From: DAOTXR01 sp034435375
GTDB lineage: Bacteria; Chloroflexota; Anaerolineae; Aggregatilineales; UBA3940
Assembly (NCBI GenBank): GCA_034435375.1
Contig: DAOTXR010000010.1
Span: forward strand, 1-36,858
Length of the DNA: 36,858 nucleotides
Reading direction: 5' to 3'
Under the pieces are notes generated by a model. That model did no database searches. It had not been told where the DNA came from and saw only the letters and a program-made list of their open reading frames with translations. The stretch's first letter is position 1, and each line of letters opens with the position of its first letter. This document shows positions 8,466 to 16,334 of the stretch, piece after piece. The translations under genes were made by a program, and so were the position numbers.

Positions 8466-9344
8466 TCACTGGTAGCGGGTGGACTCCTCGCGCAGGCCAT
8501 CGGCGAACAGGTTCAGCCCGACCACCAGGCTGGAGATGGCCAGCGCTGGCCACAGCGCGCCTATCGGATTGGTCCACATGAAGTTGCGGGCGGCGTTGAG
8601 CATCCCGCCCCAGTCAGGAATGTCCGGCGGCAGGCCCAGCCCCAAAAAGCCCAGGGTGCCGATGGCAAAGATGGCATAGCCCACCCGCAGCAGCGCATCG
8701 ATGATCAGGGGGCCGCGTGCATTGGGCAGAATCTCGACGAACATGATATACAGCGGGCTTTCGCCGCGCGTCTCGGCGGCCCGGACGTAGTCGCGGGTCT
8801 TGATGTCGAGCGTCAGGCTACGCACCAGCCGGGCGATACCCGGCGCTCCAACGAACGTGATGGCTACCACGATGTTGATGGCCGACGGGCCAATGGCCGA
8901 GATGATGATCAGGTACAGCAAGATGGTAGGAAAGGCCATGATGGCATCCAGGATGCGCATCACGATCTCATCGACCAGCCCTCCGAAGTACCCCCCTGTC
9001 AGCCCCAACACCACGCCGACAGCCAGCGAACACAGCACCGAGATCGGCGCCAGCAGCAAGATGGTGCGGCTGCCATACACCAGGCGCGAGAGAACGTCCT
9101 GGCCCTGTTTGTCGGTGCCCAGCAGGTAGGTGGCCGACGGCGGCGCATTGATGGCGCTCGAGTCCTGAGCCGTGGGGCTGTAGGGCGCGATCTGCGGGGC
9201 AAAGATCGCCACGATCACCCAGAACAGCACAATGCTCAGCCCCACCATTGCCACGCGCGAGCGAAAGATGATCGACACGCCTTCCCAGAGCCGCCGGAGG
9301 CGGCTGGCGCTCCGATCTGTGCCTGTGGTTGTTCTTGCCGTCAT
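8466..9344 (-). CDS. ABC importer permease, DppC/OppC-like
   Basis: This 292-residue inner-membrane permease is of the binding-protein-dependent transport family. The N-terminal OppC segment (RVAMVGLSIVLFWVIVAIFAP) is followed by a periplasmic loop, then by the core membrane segments with the EAA-type coupling motif (RAAETRGESPLYIMFVEILPNA). The DppC hallmark GLGLPPDIPDWGGML is near residue 245. The ATG has GGGAG 5 bases upstream. It is 18 bases after the DppB-like gene and 67 bases before the ATPase gene, so these form one transporter. Opp/Dpp-type systems also carry opines, nickel complexes and amino-acid derivatives, so the substrate need not be a peptide. Confidence 0.95.
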   Translation of the reverse strand: MTARTTTGTDRSASRLRRLWEGVSIIFRSRVAMVGLSIVLFWVIVAIFAPQIAPYSPTAQDSSAINAPPSATYLLGTDKQGQDVLSRLVYGSRTILLLAPISVLCSLAVGVVLGLTGGYFGGLVDEIVMRILDAIMAFPTILLYLIIISAIGPSAINIVVAITFVGAPGIARLVRSLTLDIKTRDYVRAAETRGESPLYIMFVEILPNARGPLIIDALLRVGYAIFAIGTLGFLGLGLPPDIPDWGGMLNAARNFMWTNPIGALWPALAISSLVVGLNLFADGLREESTRYQ

Positions 9345-9362
9345 GCTTGCTCCCGAAACACA

Positions 9363-10661
9363 CTACGTATATCGAATGCGCGGGTTGAGGAACGTGTAGA
9401 TCACATCGGCCACCAACTGGGTGCCGACAGCCAACGCGACCATGACCATGGCCCCAGCCTCGACGGCGTTGATGTCTTTGAACAGCGCCGAGTCGAGCAG
9501 GTAGGCCCCCAGGCCCGGATATCCGAAAGTCGACTCGACTACGACAATGCCGCCAACCAGCCAGTTCACATGCAACATGATGACGGTAATGGGGGCCATC
9601 AGCGCGTTGCGCACGGCGTGCCGGAAGACGATGCGCCAGTAGGGCAGGCCCTTCAGGAAGGCGGTGCGGATGTAGGGCGCGCCCATGACCTCAACCATGC
9701 TGGCCCGCGTCATGCGGGCCACATAGCCCACCTCGGCTAGCGTCAGCGTCAGCACCGGCAGAATGAGCAGCTTGGTATTCTGCCAGGGCGCGGTGTCGTC
9801 GACGAATACCGAGGCGCCCGGCAGCAGTTTGAGCCAGAAGGCAAAGACGAGAATCAGGAACACGCCGCTGGCAAACTCTGGGATGGAGGTGGTGATCAGG
9901 CTGAAGAGCGAGATGGCGCGGTCAAGCGGGCTGCCCTCGCGCAGGCCGGCCAGCAGGCCGAGCAGCAGGGCAATCGGCATGATGAACACAAAGGCGATGC
10001 CCGCCAGAGTGAACGAGTTGCGCAGCCGCCGCAGCAGGGTCGGGCCGACCGGACGATTGGTGCGCAGCGAGAGACCAGGATCGCCGCGCAGCAGGCCCAT
10101 ACGCAGGGGGTAATATTCCTCCCCCCCGGTCTCAGCCAGAGCGCGTCCTGCTGCCGATGGTCCGGCCTGGGTGCCCTCCGACCCTTTGCGCCACAGCACC
10201 ACATGGCCCGCCGTATCAACGCCCCAGAAGATCTCGCTGCCGTCTTCGTCCAGCCGCCAGCCATCAAAGGGAGCCTGGGTGCGAGTCCCATCGGGCGCAA
10301 CGGTAATCTCCACCAAGCCATCGGACGTCATACGCCACTGTTTGAGCGTACCGTCGCTCTCGGCAGCGTACCACTGCGGCTCCCGATCGCGGCCCAGGGT
10401 GGTGAATACCAGCGGCTTACCGACCAAACGCGTGTGCCGCCAGTCGTTACCCACCAGCCAGTCGAAGTAGCGCACGTAGAAGGGCTGATCCAACCCCATC
10501 TGGTTGCGCATCAGCTCAATCTGCTCCGGGGAAGCAAACTGGCCCAGGATGTGACGGGCCACATCACCCGGCGCCAGCTCAGAGACGATAAAGACCAGCC
10601 ACGAGACCAGCAGCATGGTCAGCAGCAGGAACCCCAGTCGGCGCAAGATGTATCGGGCCAT
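9363..10661 (-). CDS. ABC importer permease, DppB/OppB-like, with enlarged external domain
   Basis: This 432-residue permease starts at ATG 10661 (MARYILRRLGF), chosen because GGAGGT sits just before it and the protein then begins at the conserved DppB N-terminus. The C-terminal half holds the usual core segments and coupling motif (MVEVMGAPYIRTAFLKGLPYW). Between the first membrane segment and the core, about residues 70-220 form an unusually long external loop. Usual family length is near 310-340 residues. The insert is rich in Trp, Asp and Gly, with repeated blocks such as QWYAAESDGTLKQWR and IFWGVDTAGHVVLWR, suggesting beta-strand repeats. It partners the DppC-like gene 18 bases downstream. 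The insert could contact the lipoprotein binding protein or the substrate. Confidence 0.92.
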   Translation of the reverse strand: MARYILRRLGFLLLTMLLVSWLVFIVSELAPGDVARHILGQFASPEQIELMRNQMGLDQPFYVRYFDWLVGNDWRHTRLVGKPLVFTTLGRDREPQWYAAESDGTLKQWRMTSDGLVEITVAPDGTRTQAPFDGWRLDEDGSEIFWGVDTAGHVVLWRKGSEGTQAGPSAAGRALAETGGEEYYPLRMGLLRGDPGLSLRTNRPVGPTLLRRLRNSFTLAGIAFVFIMPIALLLGLLAGLREGSPLDRAISLFSLITTSIPEFASGVFLILVFAFWLKLLPGASVFVDDTAPWQNTKLLILPVLTLTLAEVGYVARMTRASMVEVMGAPYIRTAFLKGLPYWRIVFRHAVRNALMAPITVIMLHVNWLVGGIVVVESTFGYPGLGAYLLDSALFKDINAVEAGAMVMVALAVGTQLVADVIYTFLNPRIRYT

Positions 10662-10921
10662 GGCACCTCCCGAATCACCAGGCTGAACCCCGTTCTGCGG
10701 TATGGAGGGGGAATGGCCTGGTGGATAAGCCTGATCTCTCAGGGACGAGCAGGGGACCGGGGCGCGGGCCTCCATGGCCTGCCATCAGCGACCCGCGCCC
10801 ACGGTCGCCAGTCACCTGGGAGAAGGATGACTAGCTCAGCGCTTCACAAAACTGGCGGGAAGCTGGAGAAGGACACCGATCCCCATCCGGCTTCCCTCCT
10901 GGCTAGGGGCGATCAGGACGA

Positions 10922-12664
10922 CTACCCGGTAGCCGTGTTGTCCCATACCTCATCGAACAGGTCGTAGTTGGTGGGGTGGGCGCGGATCCCCTGGAAGCGC
11001 TCGTGGCAGACGTACCACACGCTGGTGAAGAAGGCAATGCCACACGCGCCGCGCTCCATCTCGATGTCTTCCATCTGAGAGGCGATCTCGCGACGGGCTT
11101 CCACATCGAGCGTTCGCTCGGCCTCGCGCAACAGCGTGACGTACTCCTCGTCCACCCAGCGGGTCTCATTCCAGGCGGCAGGAGCGCCGGTCTCGTCGGC
11201 GGTGAAGGCCAGCGCCGGGATCATGATGCCCAGGGGGCGGTGCGCCCAGATGGTGATGCCCAGCGGGACCTCGGTCCACACGTCCCAGTAGCTAGCGCCT
11301 GGCATGATGTTGAGATTGATGTTGAAGCCACCCGCAGCCGCCGTTTCCTTGAGCGACTGGGCCATGGCTGGCTCGGCGCGGGCTTCCTGCGTAGACAGCT
11401 CGACCGTCAGGCCGTCGGGATAGCCTGCCTCAGCCAGCAAGGCTTTGGCTCCTTCGGGGTCATAGGCCGGGATGGGCTTCTCGGCGTATTCGGGATGGAT
11501 GGGGGCGAACACGGTGTCGTGGCCCAGCACACCCTCGCCGAACCAGGCCAGGTCGAGCATCTTCTGGCGGTCGATGCACATCTTGAGCGCCTGGCGCACC
11601 CGCACGTCATTGAACGGCTCCTGATCCACACGCATGCGGATGTGGAAAGTCTGGGCCGTATCGACGGAGTAGACTCCGATGCCGGGCAGGTCTCGAACGG
11701 CCTGCCAGACCTCGGCGGAGGGGTTGAAGATGTTGTCCACCTGGCCGGATTGCAGGGCAGCGATCTGAGCCGCCCCTTCCTCGCCCAGGTCAAGGAAGAC
11801 CAGCTTGTCAAGATAGGGCAGCGGCTGGCCATCCTCGCCCATGCGCCAGTAGTCGGTGCGGCGGCTGAAGACAGCCCGTTCGGTCTCCAGGTACTCGTCC
11901 ATCACAAACGGCCCGGTGCCGATGGGCTGGCGGGTCAGGTCGCCCTCAAACGTCTTGGGGACAATGGCCGCCGGGTAGTGGAACAAGTGCTCCGGCACGC
12001 CGATCTGCCCTGAGTTGAGGTGCAGCTTGACGGTGTAGTCGTCCACCTTCTCGACGTTCTCCGGCGAGAGGTAGCCCATCAGGCCCAGCATCGAGGAGCC
12101 AATGTCGGGGTTGAGCCATTGCTGGAAGTTGAAGACCACATCGTCGGCAGTGAAGGGCGAGCCATCGTTGAACTGGATGCCCTGGCGGACATACAGCGTC
12201 CATTCGGTCACGTCCTCGTTGGCTTCCCAACGCTCCAGCAGCCACGGCTCAGTGATGTTGTCCCAGTTGGTGCGGGTCAAGTACTCGCACACCTGCCGCC
12301 ATTGGTTAGCGGCCTCGATCCACGAGAAGCGGGCGGGATGGTCCACGCGCTGGACGCGGGTAGCGATGGTCATGGTGCCGCCGCGCTTGATGGCCGAGAC
12401 CGGGGCGCTGGTGGCTTGTGCCGGGGCTTGAGTGGCCTCCGGGGGCTGGGTGGGCGCGGTTGTGGCCTCGGCAGGGGCCTGAGTGGTCGCGCTCACCTGA
12501 GGTTTGCAGCCGGCCAGGAAGGCGTTCGCTGCGGCCAGCGACATACCGAGCAAGGTGGCTGTGCGCAGGAACTCGCGCCGTGTGCATCGTCCCTGTCTGT
12601 AAAGTTCCTGTAGTTCAGGGATGTAGGGATGCACGTTCCGCTTGGTCCTCTTGAGGATCTCCAT
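10922..12664 (-). CDS. Extracellular solute-binding lipoprotein, family 5, Tat-type signal
   Basis: This 580-residue family 5 binding protein delivers substrate to the Dpp-type permeases. The N-terminus has a twin-arginine motif (TRREFLR, Arg29-Arg30), a hydrophobic stretch, and a lipobox LAGC with Cys53, so it is probably exported folded by Tat and lipid-anchored. Residues 55-90 are an Ala/Pro/Thr-rich linker. The mature part has the family core, including WTLYVRQGIQFNDGSPFTADDVVF and QPIGTGPFVMDEY. The ATG at 12664 is preceded by GAAGGAG. The gene lies between the corrinoid-protein gene and the permease genes, separated from the former by hairpins. Family 5 proteins bind peptides, opines, nickel chelates or sugars, so substrate class is open. 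Confidence 0.95.
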   Translation of the reverse strand: MEILKRTKRNVHPYIPELQELYRQGRCTRREFLRTATLLGMSLAAANAFLAGCKPQVSATTQAPAEATTAPTQPPEATQAPAQATSAPVSAIKRGGTMTIATRVQRVDHPARFSWIEAANQWRQVCEYLTRTNWDNITEPWLLERWEANEDVTEWTLYVRQGIQFNDGSPFTADDVVFNFQQWLNPDIGSSMLGLMGYLSPENVEKVDDYTVKLHLNSGQIGVPEHLFHYPAAIVPKTFEGDLTRQPIGTGPFVMDEYLETERAVFSRRTDYWRMGEDGQPLPYLDKLVFLDLGEEGAAQIAALQSGQVDNIFNPSAEVWQAVRDLPGIGVYSVDTAQTFHIRMRVDQEPFNDVRVRQALKMCIDRQKMLDLAWFGEGVLGHDTVFAPIHPEYAEKPIPAYDPEGAKALLAEAGYPDGLTVELSTQEARAEPAMAQSLKETAAAGGFNINLNIMPGASYWDVWTEVPLGITIWAHRPLGIMIPALAFTADETGAPAAWNETRWVDEEYVTLLREAERTLDVEARREIASQMEDIEMERGACGIAFFTSVWYVCHERFQGIRAHPTNYDLFDEVWDNTATG

Positions 12665-12719
12665 GTGCCTCTTTCTCCTTCACAATGTTGCGGCGTTTCT
12701 GAAAAGACAGAGCTATCCA

Positions 12720-12735
12720 CCGCCCTGCAGGGCGG
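12720..12735. other. 16-bp perfect palindrome in the leader of the binding-protein gene
   Basis: CCGCCCTG followed directly by CAGGGCGG. It lies about 56 bases upstream of the solute-binding-protein start on the minus strand. It could be an operator or an mRNA hairpin; nothing in the sequence decides between them. Confidence 0.4.
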
Positions 12736-12803
12736 CGTTTACCTCCTCTGACGACAGTTTCACATTGATCGAACGGACACCTCCTTCATGCCTTGCTAGC
12801 GTG

Positions 12804-12827
12804 GCCCTGGGAAACCCCTCCCAGGCC
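12804..12827 (-). terminator. Hairpin between corrinoid-protein and binding-protein genes
   Basis: Arms CCTGGGA and TCCCAGG enclose a 6-base loop. It is downstream of the corrinoid-protein gene on the minus strand, has no clear U tract, and is one of two hairpins in this gap. It may terminate or attenuate, letting the importer genes be expressed at a different level. Confidence 0.4.
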
Positions 12828-12859
12828 CACCTCCCCACGCCCGCACCCATGAGGGCCAT

Positions 12860-12898
12860 CAGCCCTCTGGCTAGCCAGAGGCCGGGACCAGAGGGCTG
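12860..12898 (-). terminator. Hairpin with two alternative folds after the corrinoid-protein gene
   Basis: CAGCCCTCTGG (12860-12870) pairs with CCAGAGGGCTG (12888-12898), an 11-bp stem. The segment 12864-12881 (CCTCTGGCTAGCCAGAGG) is itself a perfect palindrome, so two exclusive folds exist. It begins right after the corrinoid-protein stop codon, which fits a terminator or a 3'-end stabiliser. No U tract follows. Confidence 0.5.
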
Positions 12899-12899
12899 G

Positions 12900-13538
12900 C
12901 TACTTGCCCACCAACCTCCGGGCCACGTCCACCGCCGAGGCGGCGTCGGGCGCGAAACCGTCTGCGCCGATGTCTTTGGCGTAGGCTTCGGTGACCGGCG
13001 CGCCGCCGATCATGACCTTGACCGAACCGCGCACCCCTGCCTCCTGTAGAGCTTCGATGGTGCTCTTCATGTTGACCATGGTGGTAGTCAGCAGGGCGCT
13101 CATGCCCACAATGTCGGGATTGTGCGCCTGGACGGCCTCCACAAAGGCCTGGGGTTTCACATCAGTGCCCAGATCGACGACCTCGAAGCCGCTGCCCTCC
13201 AACATCATCTTGACCAGGTTCTTGCCGATGTCGTGCAAGTCGCCCTGGACGGTGCCGATCAGGAACTTCCCGACCCCCTTCACGTCGCTGGCCGACAGCA
13301 AAGGGCGCAGCACGCCCATGCCGGCGTGCATGGCGCGGGCGGCGATCAGCACCTCCGGCACAAACAGGTCGCCCGCCTTAAAGTCTTTGCCCACCTGATC
13401 CATGCCGGCAATCAAGCCTTCCTGAAGGACGGTGTGGGGGGCCATTCCCTGATCGAGGGCCTGCTGCACCAGCGCTGCCACAGCTTCCTCATCCCCCTCG
13501 TATAGCTTCGCTGCAATGTCTCGCAAAACATCAGCCAT
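12900..13538 (-). CDS. Corrinoid protein (MtbC/MtmC/MtgC-like methyl carrier)
   Basis: This 212-residue cobalamin-binding protein has the methionine-synthase fold. Residues 1-85 are the four-helix cap; residues 90-212 are the Rossmann-like B12 domain. The lower-ligand motif D-x-H-x2-G is at Asp100-His102-Gly105 (GDLHDIG), followed by SALL (147-150) and GGAPV (178-182), as expected for base-off/His-on binding. It accepts a methyl group from the MttB-type enzymes and passes it to the tetrahydrofolate methyltransferase. The ATG at 13538 is preceded by GGAGGTTGAG. It is the only corrinoid protein in the window, so both MttB paralogues may share it. Seventy-nine bases separate it from the ATPase gene upstream. 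Confidence 0.96.
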   Translation of the reverse strand: MADVLRDIAAKLYEGDEEAVAALVQQALDQGMAPHTVLQEGLIAGMDQVGKDFKAGDLFVPEVLIAARAMHAGMGVLRPLLSASDVKGVGKFLIGTVQGDLHDIGKNLVKMMLEGSGFEVVDLGTDVKPQAFVEAVQAHNPDIVGMSALLTTTMVNMKSTIEALQEAGVRGSVKVMIGGAPVTEAYAKDIGADGFAPDAASAVDVARRLVGK

Positions 13539-13617
13539 GATCTCTCAACCTCCATAGTTAGAATTTACGCGCCAGGACGAGATGTCCGAATAATGACAGA
13601 TTTCCAGCAGAGCGCCA

Positions 13618-15612
13618 TCATCCTGGCCCGGCAGGGCTGGGACGGCCCACTGCTGTGAAGGTCAGATCGGTGCCCAGGTAGACGTGCTGCCCCCATCCAG
13701 CGGTCACCGGCACGTTCCGATCCACGCGCGTCATGTGCACCTCCACCTGATCAGCGCCTGCCTGGCGGGCCTGTTCGGTCAGCGCCTCCGGCACAACTTG
13801 CTGGGCGTAACGCACCCCTTCATCCAGCGAGTCGAAATCCCGCACGCCGTCGGGCAGGTGCAGGCGATAGATGCGCTCGGCATTCAGGGGCCGGATCAGC
13901 ACTCGCACCTGCTGAACCACACCGCCCACGGCGGCCCCCACCGCGCTGGCCACTTCGGCGTGGGCCGGGACGATCAGCTCGGTGTGCAAGTGGCGGGCTG
14001 CACACGGTCCGTAGGCTTGCGCCGGCGCGCCGATGGCAACCACCGGCTGGCGCAGCGTCAGCGTCACTCCCAGATCAGAGTCAGGGACGCGCCCCAACGC
14101 CCGGTCGAGCAGCGCCCGGCCTGCCGCGTCGTCCGCCCAGTCCGCAGGGGCGGCCTCGTCGTGCAACGCTTTGCCGATCACCTCCGCCGCCATCCGCTCC
14201 GAGACCCTCGCTGCCACGTGCTCGCACAGCGCCTCAGGCAGCATCCCGGCTTGCGCGGCCATGATCTGCGCCCCCAGGCCCGCTGCGCGGGCGTTCCAGT
14301 GCACAAAACGGCCCAGCACGTGTAGCGCGTCAGTGGGGGTAAACCCCGCCCGCGCCACCAGCCGCCGAGCCTCCAGCGCCTCGATCTGCCGCAGCAGCAG
14401 AAGCCCATAGCGATGCTCAGCGAGCAGATGCGCCAGCGAGCGCGGCCCGGCGGCCAGGTCGCGCAGCAGGGCCGTCTCGGATTCGGACAGGCCGTGCGCT
14501 GACTCGCGATAGGCCAGCACGAACTGCCCAGCCAGCGGCTCTTTGGAGCCAACCAATCGATCCAGCTCCTCGATCACCGCCGGATGCTGATCGGCCAGCA
14601 CACACAGCGGGATGGCGCGTCGGGGGCCAATGGCCACCTGGGGCGGCGGATCGAGCGACACCAGGCTATCGCCGCCCAGGCCCACCGTGTGCACATCGAC
14701 CGCCTCAACCATCGTCTGCCAGCCGCCCACCTGCGCCCCCTCGGCATTCAGACGGGGGCGACCCTCGCGCAGGGCGGCGATGTCGGTCGTTGTGCCGCCC
14801 ATGTCTACCACCCAGCACTCCCGCCGACCAGCCAGATGCCATGCGCCGAGCACACTGGCCGCCGGGCCAGACAGGACGGTCTCGATAGGGCGGCGCATGG
14901 CCCACTCAGCCCGCACCAGCGATCCATCGCCGCGCACCACCATCAGCGGCGCATGTATCCCCAGCCCGTCGAGCGTGGCGCGCACCGTGGCAATCAGCTC
15001 CCGGATGAGCGGGATCAGGCGTGCATTCAGCGCTGCGGTGGTGGCGCGACGCACGGCATCCAGGCGGGTGGTCAGCTCGTGGCCGCACGTCACCGGCAGC
15101 CCGGCCATCTCCTCGATCAGCGCCCGCACCCGCCGCTCGTGGGCCGGATTGCGCACGCCAAAATAGGCCGACACGGCGAAGGCTTCCACCTGGTCACACT
15201 GCGCCCGGATGGCCGCCCGAGCCGTCCTCTCGTCGAGGGGACGAAGCTCAGTCCCCTCTCCATCGTGCCCTCCATCGATATACACCACGTTGTCGGTGAC
15301 CAGGCGTTGTTCAAAGCCATACTGCGCGATCAGCGCCGGGTCATAGCCGATCAGGATCAGGCACACTGGGCTGCCCCGCCCCTCGACGATGGCGTTGGTG
15401 GCCAGCGTCGAGGACAGCGCCGCCAACCCCACCTCGGCGGGATCCATCGACGGGCTGCTCAGCACAGCGCTCACCGCCTGGCCGATTCCCACGGCCAGAT
15501 CGTGATAGGTGGTTAGAGCCTTGGCGCAAGCCGCCACCGTCCGGGCGTTGTGATCAAGGAGGACGACATCGGTGTACGTGCCGCCGGTGTCGATGCCCAG
15601 CGTGAAGCTCAC
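13618..15612 (-). CDS. Hydantoinase/oxoprolinase-like ASKHA ATPase, candidate corrinoid reactivation factor
   Basis: This 664-residue protein is of the hydantoinase A/oxoprolinase family, which shares the actin-Hsp70 ATPase fold. Phosphate-loop motifs are GIDTGGTYTDVVL (6-18) and VVDMGGTTTDIA (268-279). Residues about 373-424 look like a winged-helix insert (LSESETALLRDLAAGPRSLA). Family members hydrolyse 5-oxoproline or hydantoins, but homologues near MttB genes may instead act as ATP-driven reactivators of corrinoid proteins, since RamA/RACE proteins also have an ASKHA-like fold. No ferredoxin domain is present, unlike RACE proteins. The GTG at 15612 has GGAGG 6 bases before it and overlaps the preceding stop (GTGA), so it is coupled to the MetH-activation-like gene. 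No hydantoinase B partner is nearby. Confidence 0.88.
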   Translation of the reverse strand: MSFTLGIDTGGTYTDVVLLDHNARTVAACAKALTTYHDLAVGIGQAVSAVLSSPSMDPAEVGLAALSSTLATNAIVEGRGSPVCLILIGYDPALIAQYGFEQRLVTDNVVYIDGGHDGEGTELRPLDERTARAAIRAQCDQVEAFAVSAYFGVRNPAHERRVRALIEEMAGLPVTCGHELTTRLDAVRRATTAALNARLIPLIRELIATVRATLDGLGIHAPLMVVRGDGSLVRAEWAMRRPIETVLSGPAASVLGAWHLAGRRECWVVDMGGTTTDIAALREGRPRLNAEGAQVGGWQTMVEAVDVHTVGLGGDSLVSLDPPPQVAIGPRRAIPLCVLADQHPAVIEELDRLVGSKEPLAGQFVLAYRESAHGLSESETALLRDLAAGPRSLAHLLAEHRYGLLLLRQIEALEARRLVARAGFTPTDALHVLGRFVHWNARAAGLGAQIMAAQAGMLPEALCEHVAARVSERMAAEVIGKALHDEAAPADWADDAAGRALLDRALGRVPDSDLGVTLTLRQPVVAIGAPAQAYGPCAARHLHTELIVPAHAEVASAVGAAVGGVVQQVRVLIRPLNAERIYRLHLPDGVRDFDSLDEGVRYAQQVVPEALTEQARQAGADQVEVHMTRVDRNVPVTAGWGQHVYLGTDLTFTAVGRPSPAGPG

Positions 15613-16334
15613 GCTGCACCTCCTTCACGCCGTCGCCAGCACGTGCTGACCAGAGCACAGTACCCACACACCGATCCCACGTGGGTCGACGGGTAGCCCG
15701 GCCCCAGGCCGATCAGAGCCGACGCCGATTTGTGCGGCACGAGCACACCGTGATCGTTCAGCCGAACACCGACAACGTCTAGCGGGAGCATGTGGCACAC
15801 ATCGCGTTGGCCTGTGACCGGCCAACCGACCAGCGATCCGGGAGCCAGCAGCGGGCTGACGCCCCAACCCAGGCTCCCGGCGCGGTCTTCGGCATGGCGT
15901 CGCAGCGCCTCGCCGACTGCGCCCAGCGCAACCACGCCCACACAGTCCAGCAGATAGGCCAGCAGCGCCTCGCCTGCCGACTGAAGCTCGTGCACACGCC
16001 GTTCGAGCGCAGGCCCGATGGTGCACACCGCCGCCAGCGCCCGGCGGGCCGGAGCCAGCAGGTCGGCCTTGGGGCCGACCGTCAGGGCGACCTCGCCGCC
16101 GGCCAGCAGCGTCACCTGCGGGCCGCTCACGCTGCGCACCTCCACCTCGCGCATCACCGCCGCCGGTTCGACGAGCGTGCGGCCTATCCTGACCGCCTCG
16201 GCGGCAGCTTCACGGAGCGCCGGGCGCAGCGATCCCTGCCGCACACGCAGCACTTCGCCGGGCGTGAGGTCCACAGGCACCTCACGCAGCACAGTAACCT
16301 CAGGCAGGAAGACGGAAAGCGCCACCAGGATCAC
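15609..16334 (-). CDS. MetH activation-domain-like protein
   Basis: This 241-residue protein resembles the activation domain of cobalamin-dependent methionine synthase, the part that binds SAM during reductive reactivation. Supporting blocks are CTIGPALERRVHEL (104-117), AYLLDCVGVVALGAV (126-140) and VGVRLNDHGVLVPHKSASALIGL (188-210). The C-terminus has Cys223, Cys226 and Cys232 in CGYC-x5-C, which could hold a metal or Fe-S cluster, perhaps with Cys180. It begins with GTG overlapping the stop of the methyltransferase gene and ends overlapping the ATPase start, 4 bases at each side. That tight coupling suggests the three act together, most plausibly in restoring the Co(I) state of the corrinoid. 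This role is inferred. Confidence 0.82.
   Translation of the reverse strand: MILVALSVFLPEVTVLREVPVDLTPGEVLRVRQGSLRPALREAAAEAVRIGRTLVEPAAVMREVEVRSVSGPQVTLLAGGEVALTVGPKADLLAPARRALAAVCTIGPALERRVHELQSAGEALLAYLLDCVGVVALGAVGEALRRHAEDRAGSLGWGVSPLLAPGSLVGWPVTGQRDVCHMLPLDVVGVRLNDHGVLVPHKSASALIGLGPGYPSTHVGSVCGYCALVSTCWRRREGGAA

Noticed and set aside
8370..9740. 456-codon plus-strand open frame opposite the permeases
   Set aside because: Antisense to two ABC permeases; composition is unlike a real protein (many His, Gln and Asp without a fold).
12760..12800. Small upstream peptide before the binding-protein gene
   Set aside because: GGAGGTG and an ATG-TGA start-stop pair occur on the minus strand but are too far apart (14 bases) to support translation.
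14584..15516. Long plus-strand frame opposite the hydantoinase-like gene
   Set aside because: Shadow of a gene with clear ATPase motifs; no homology recognised.
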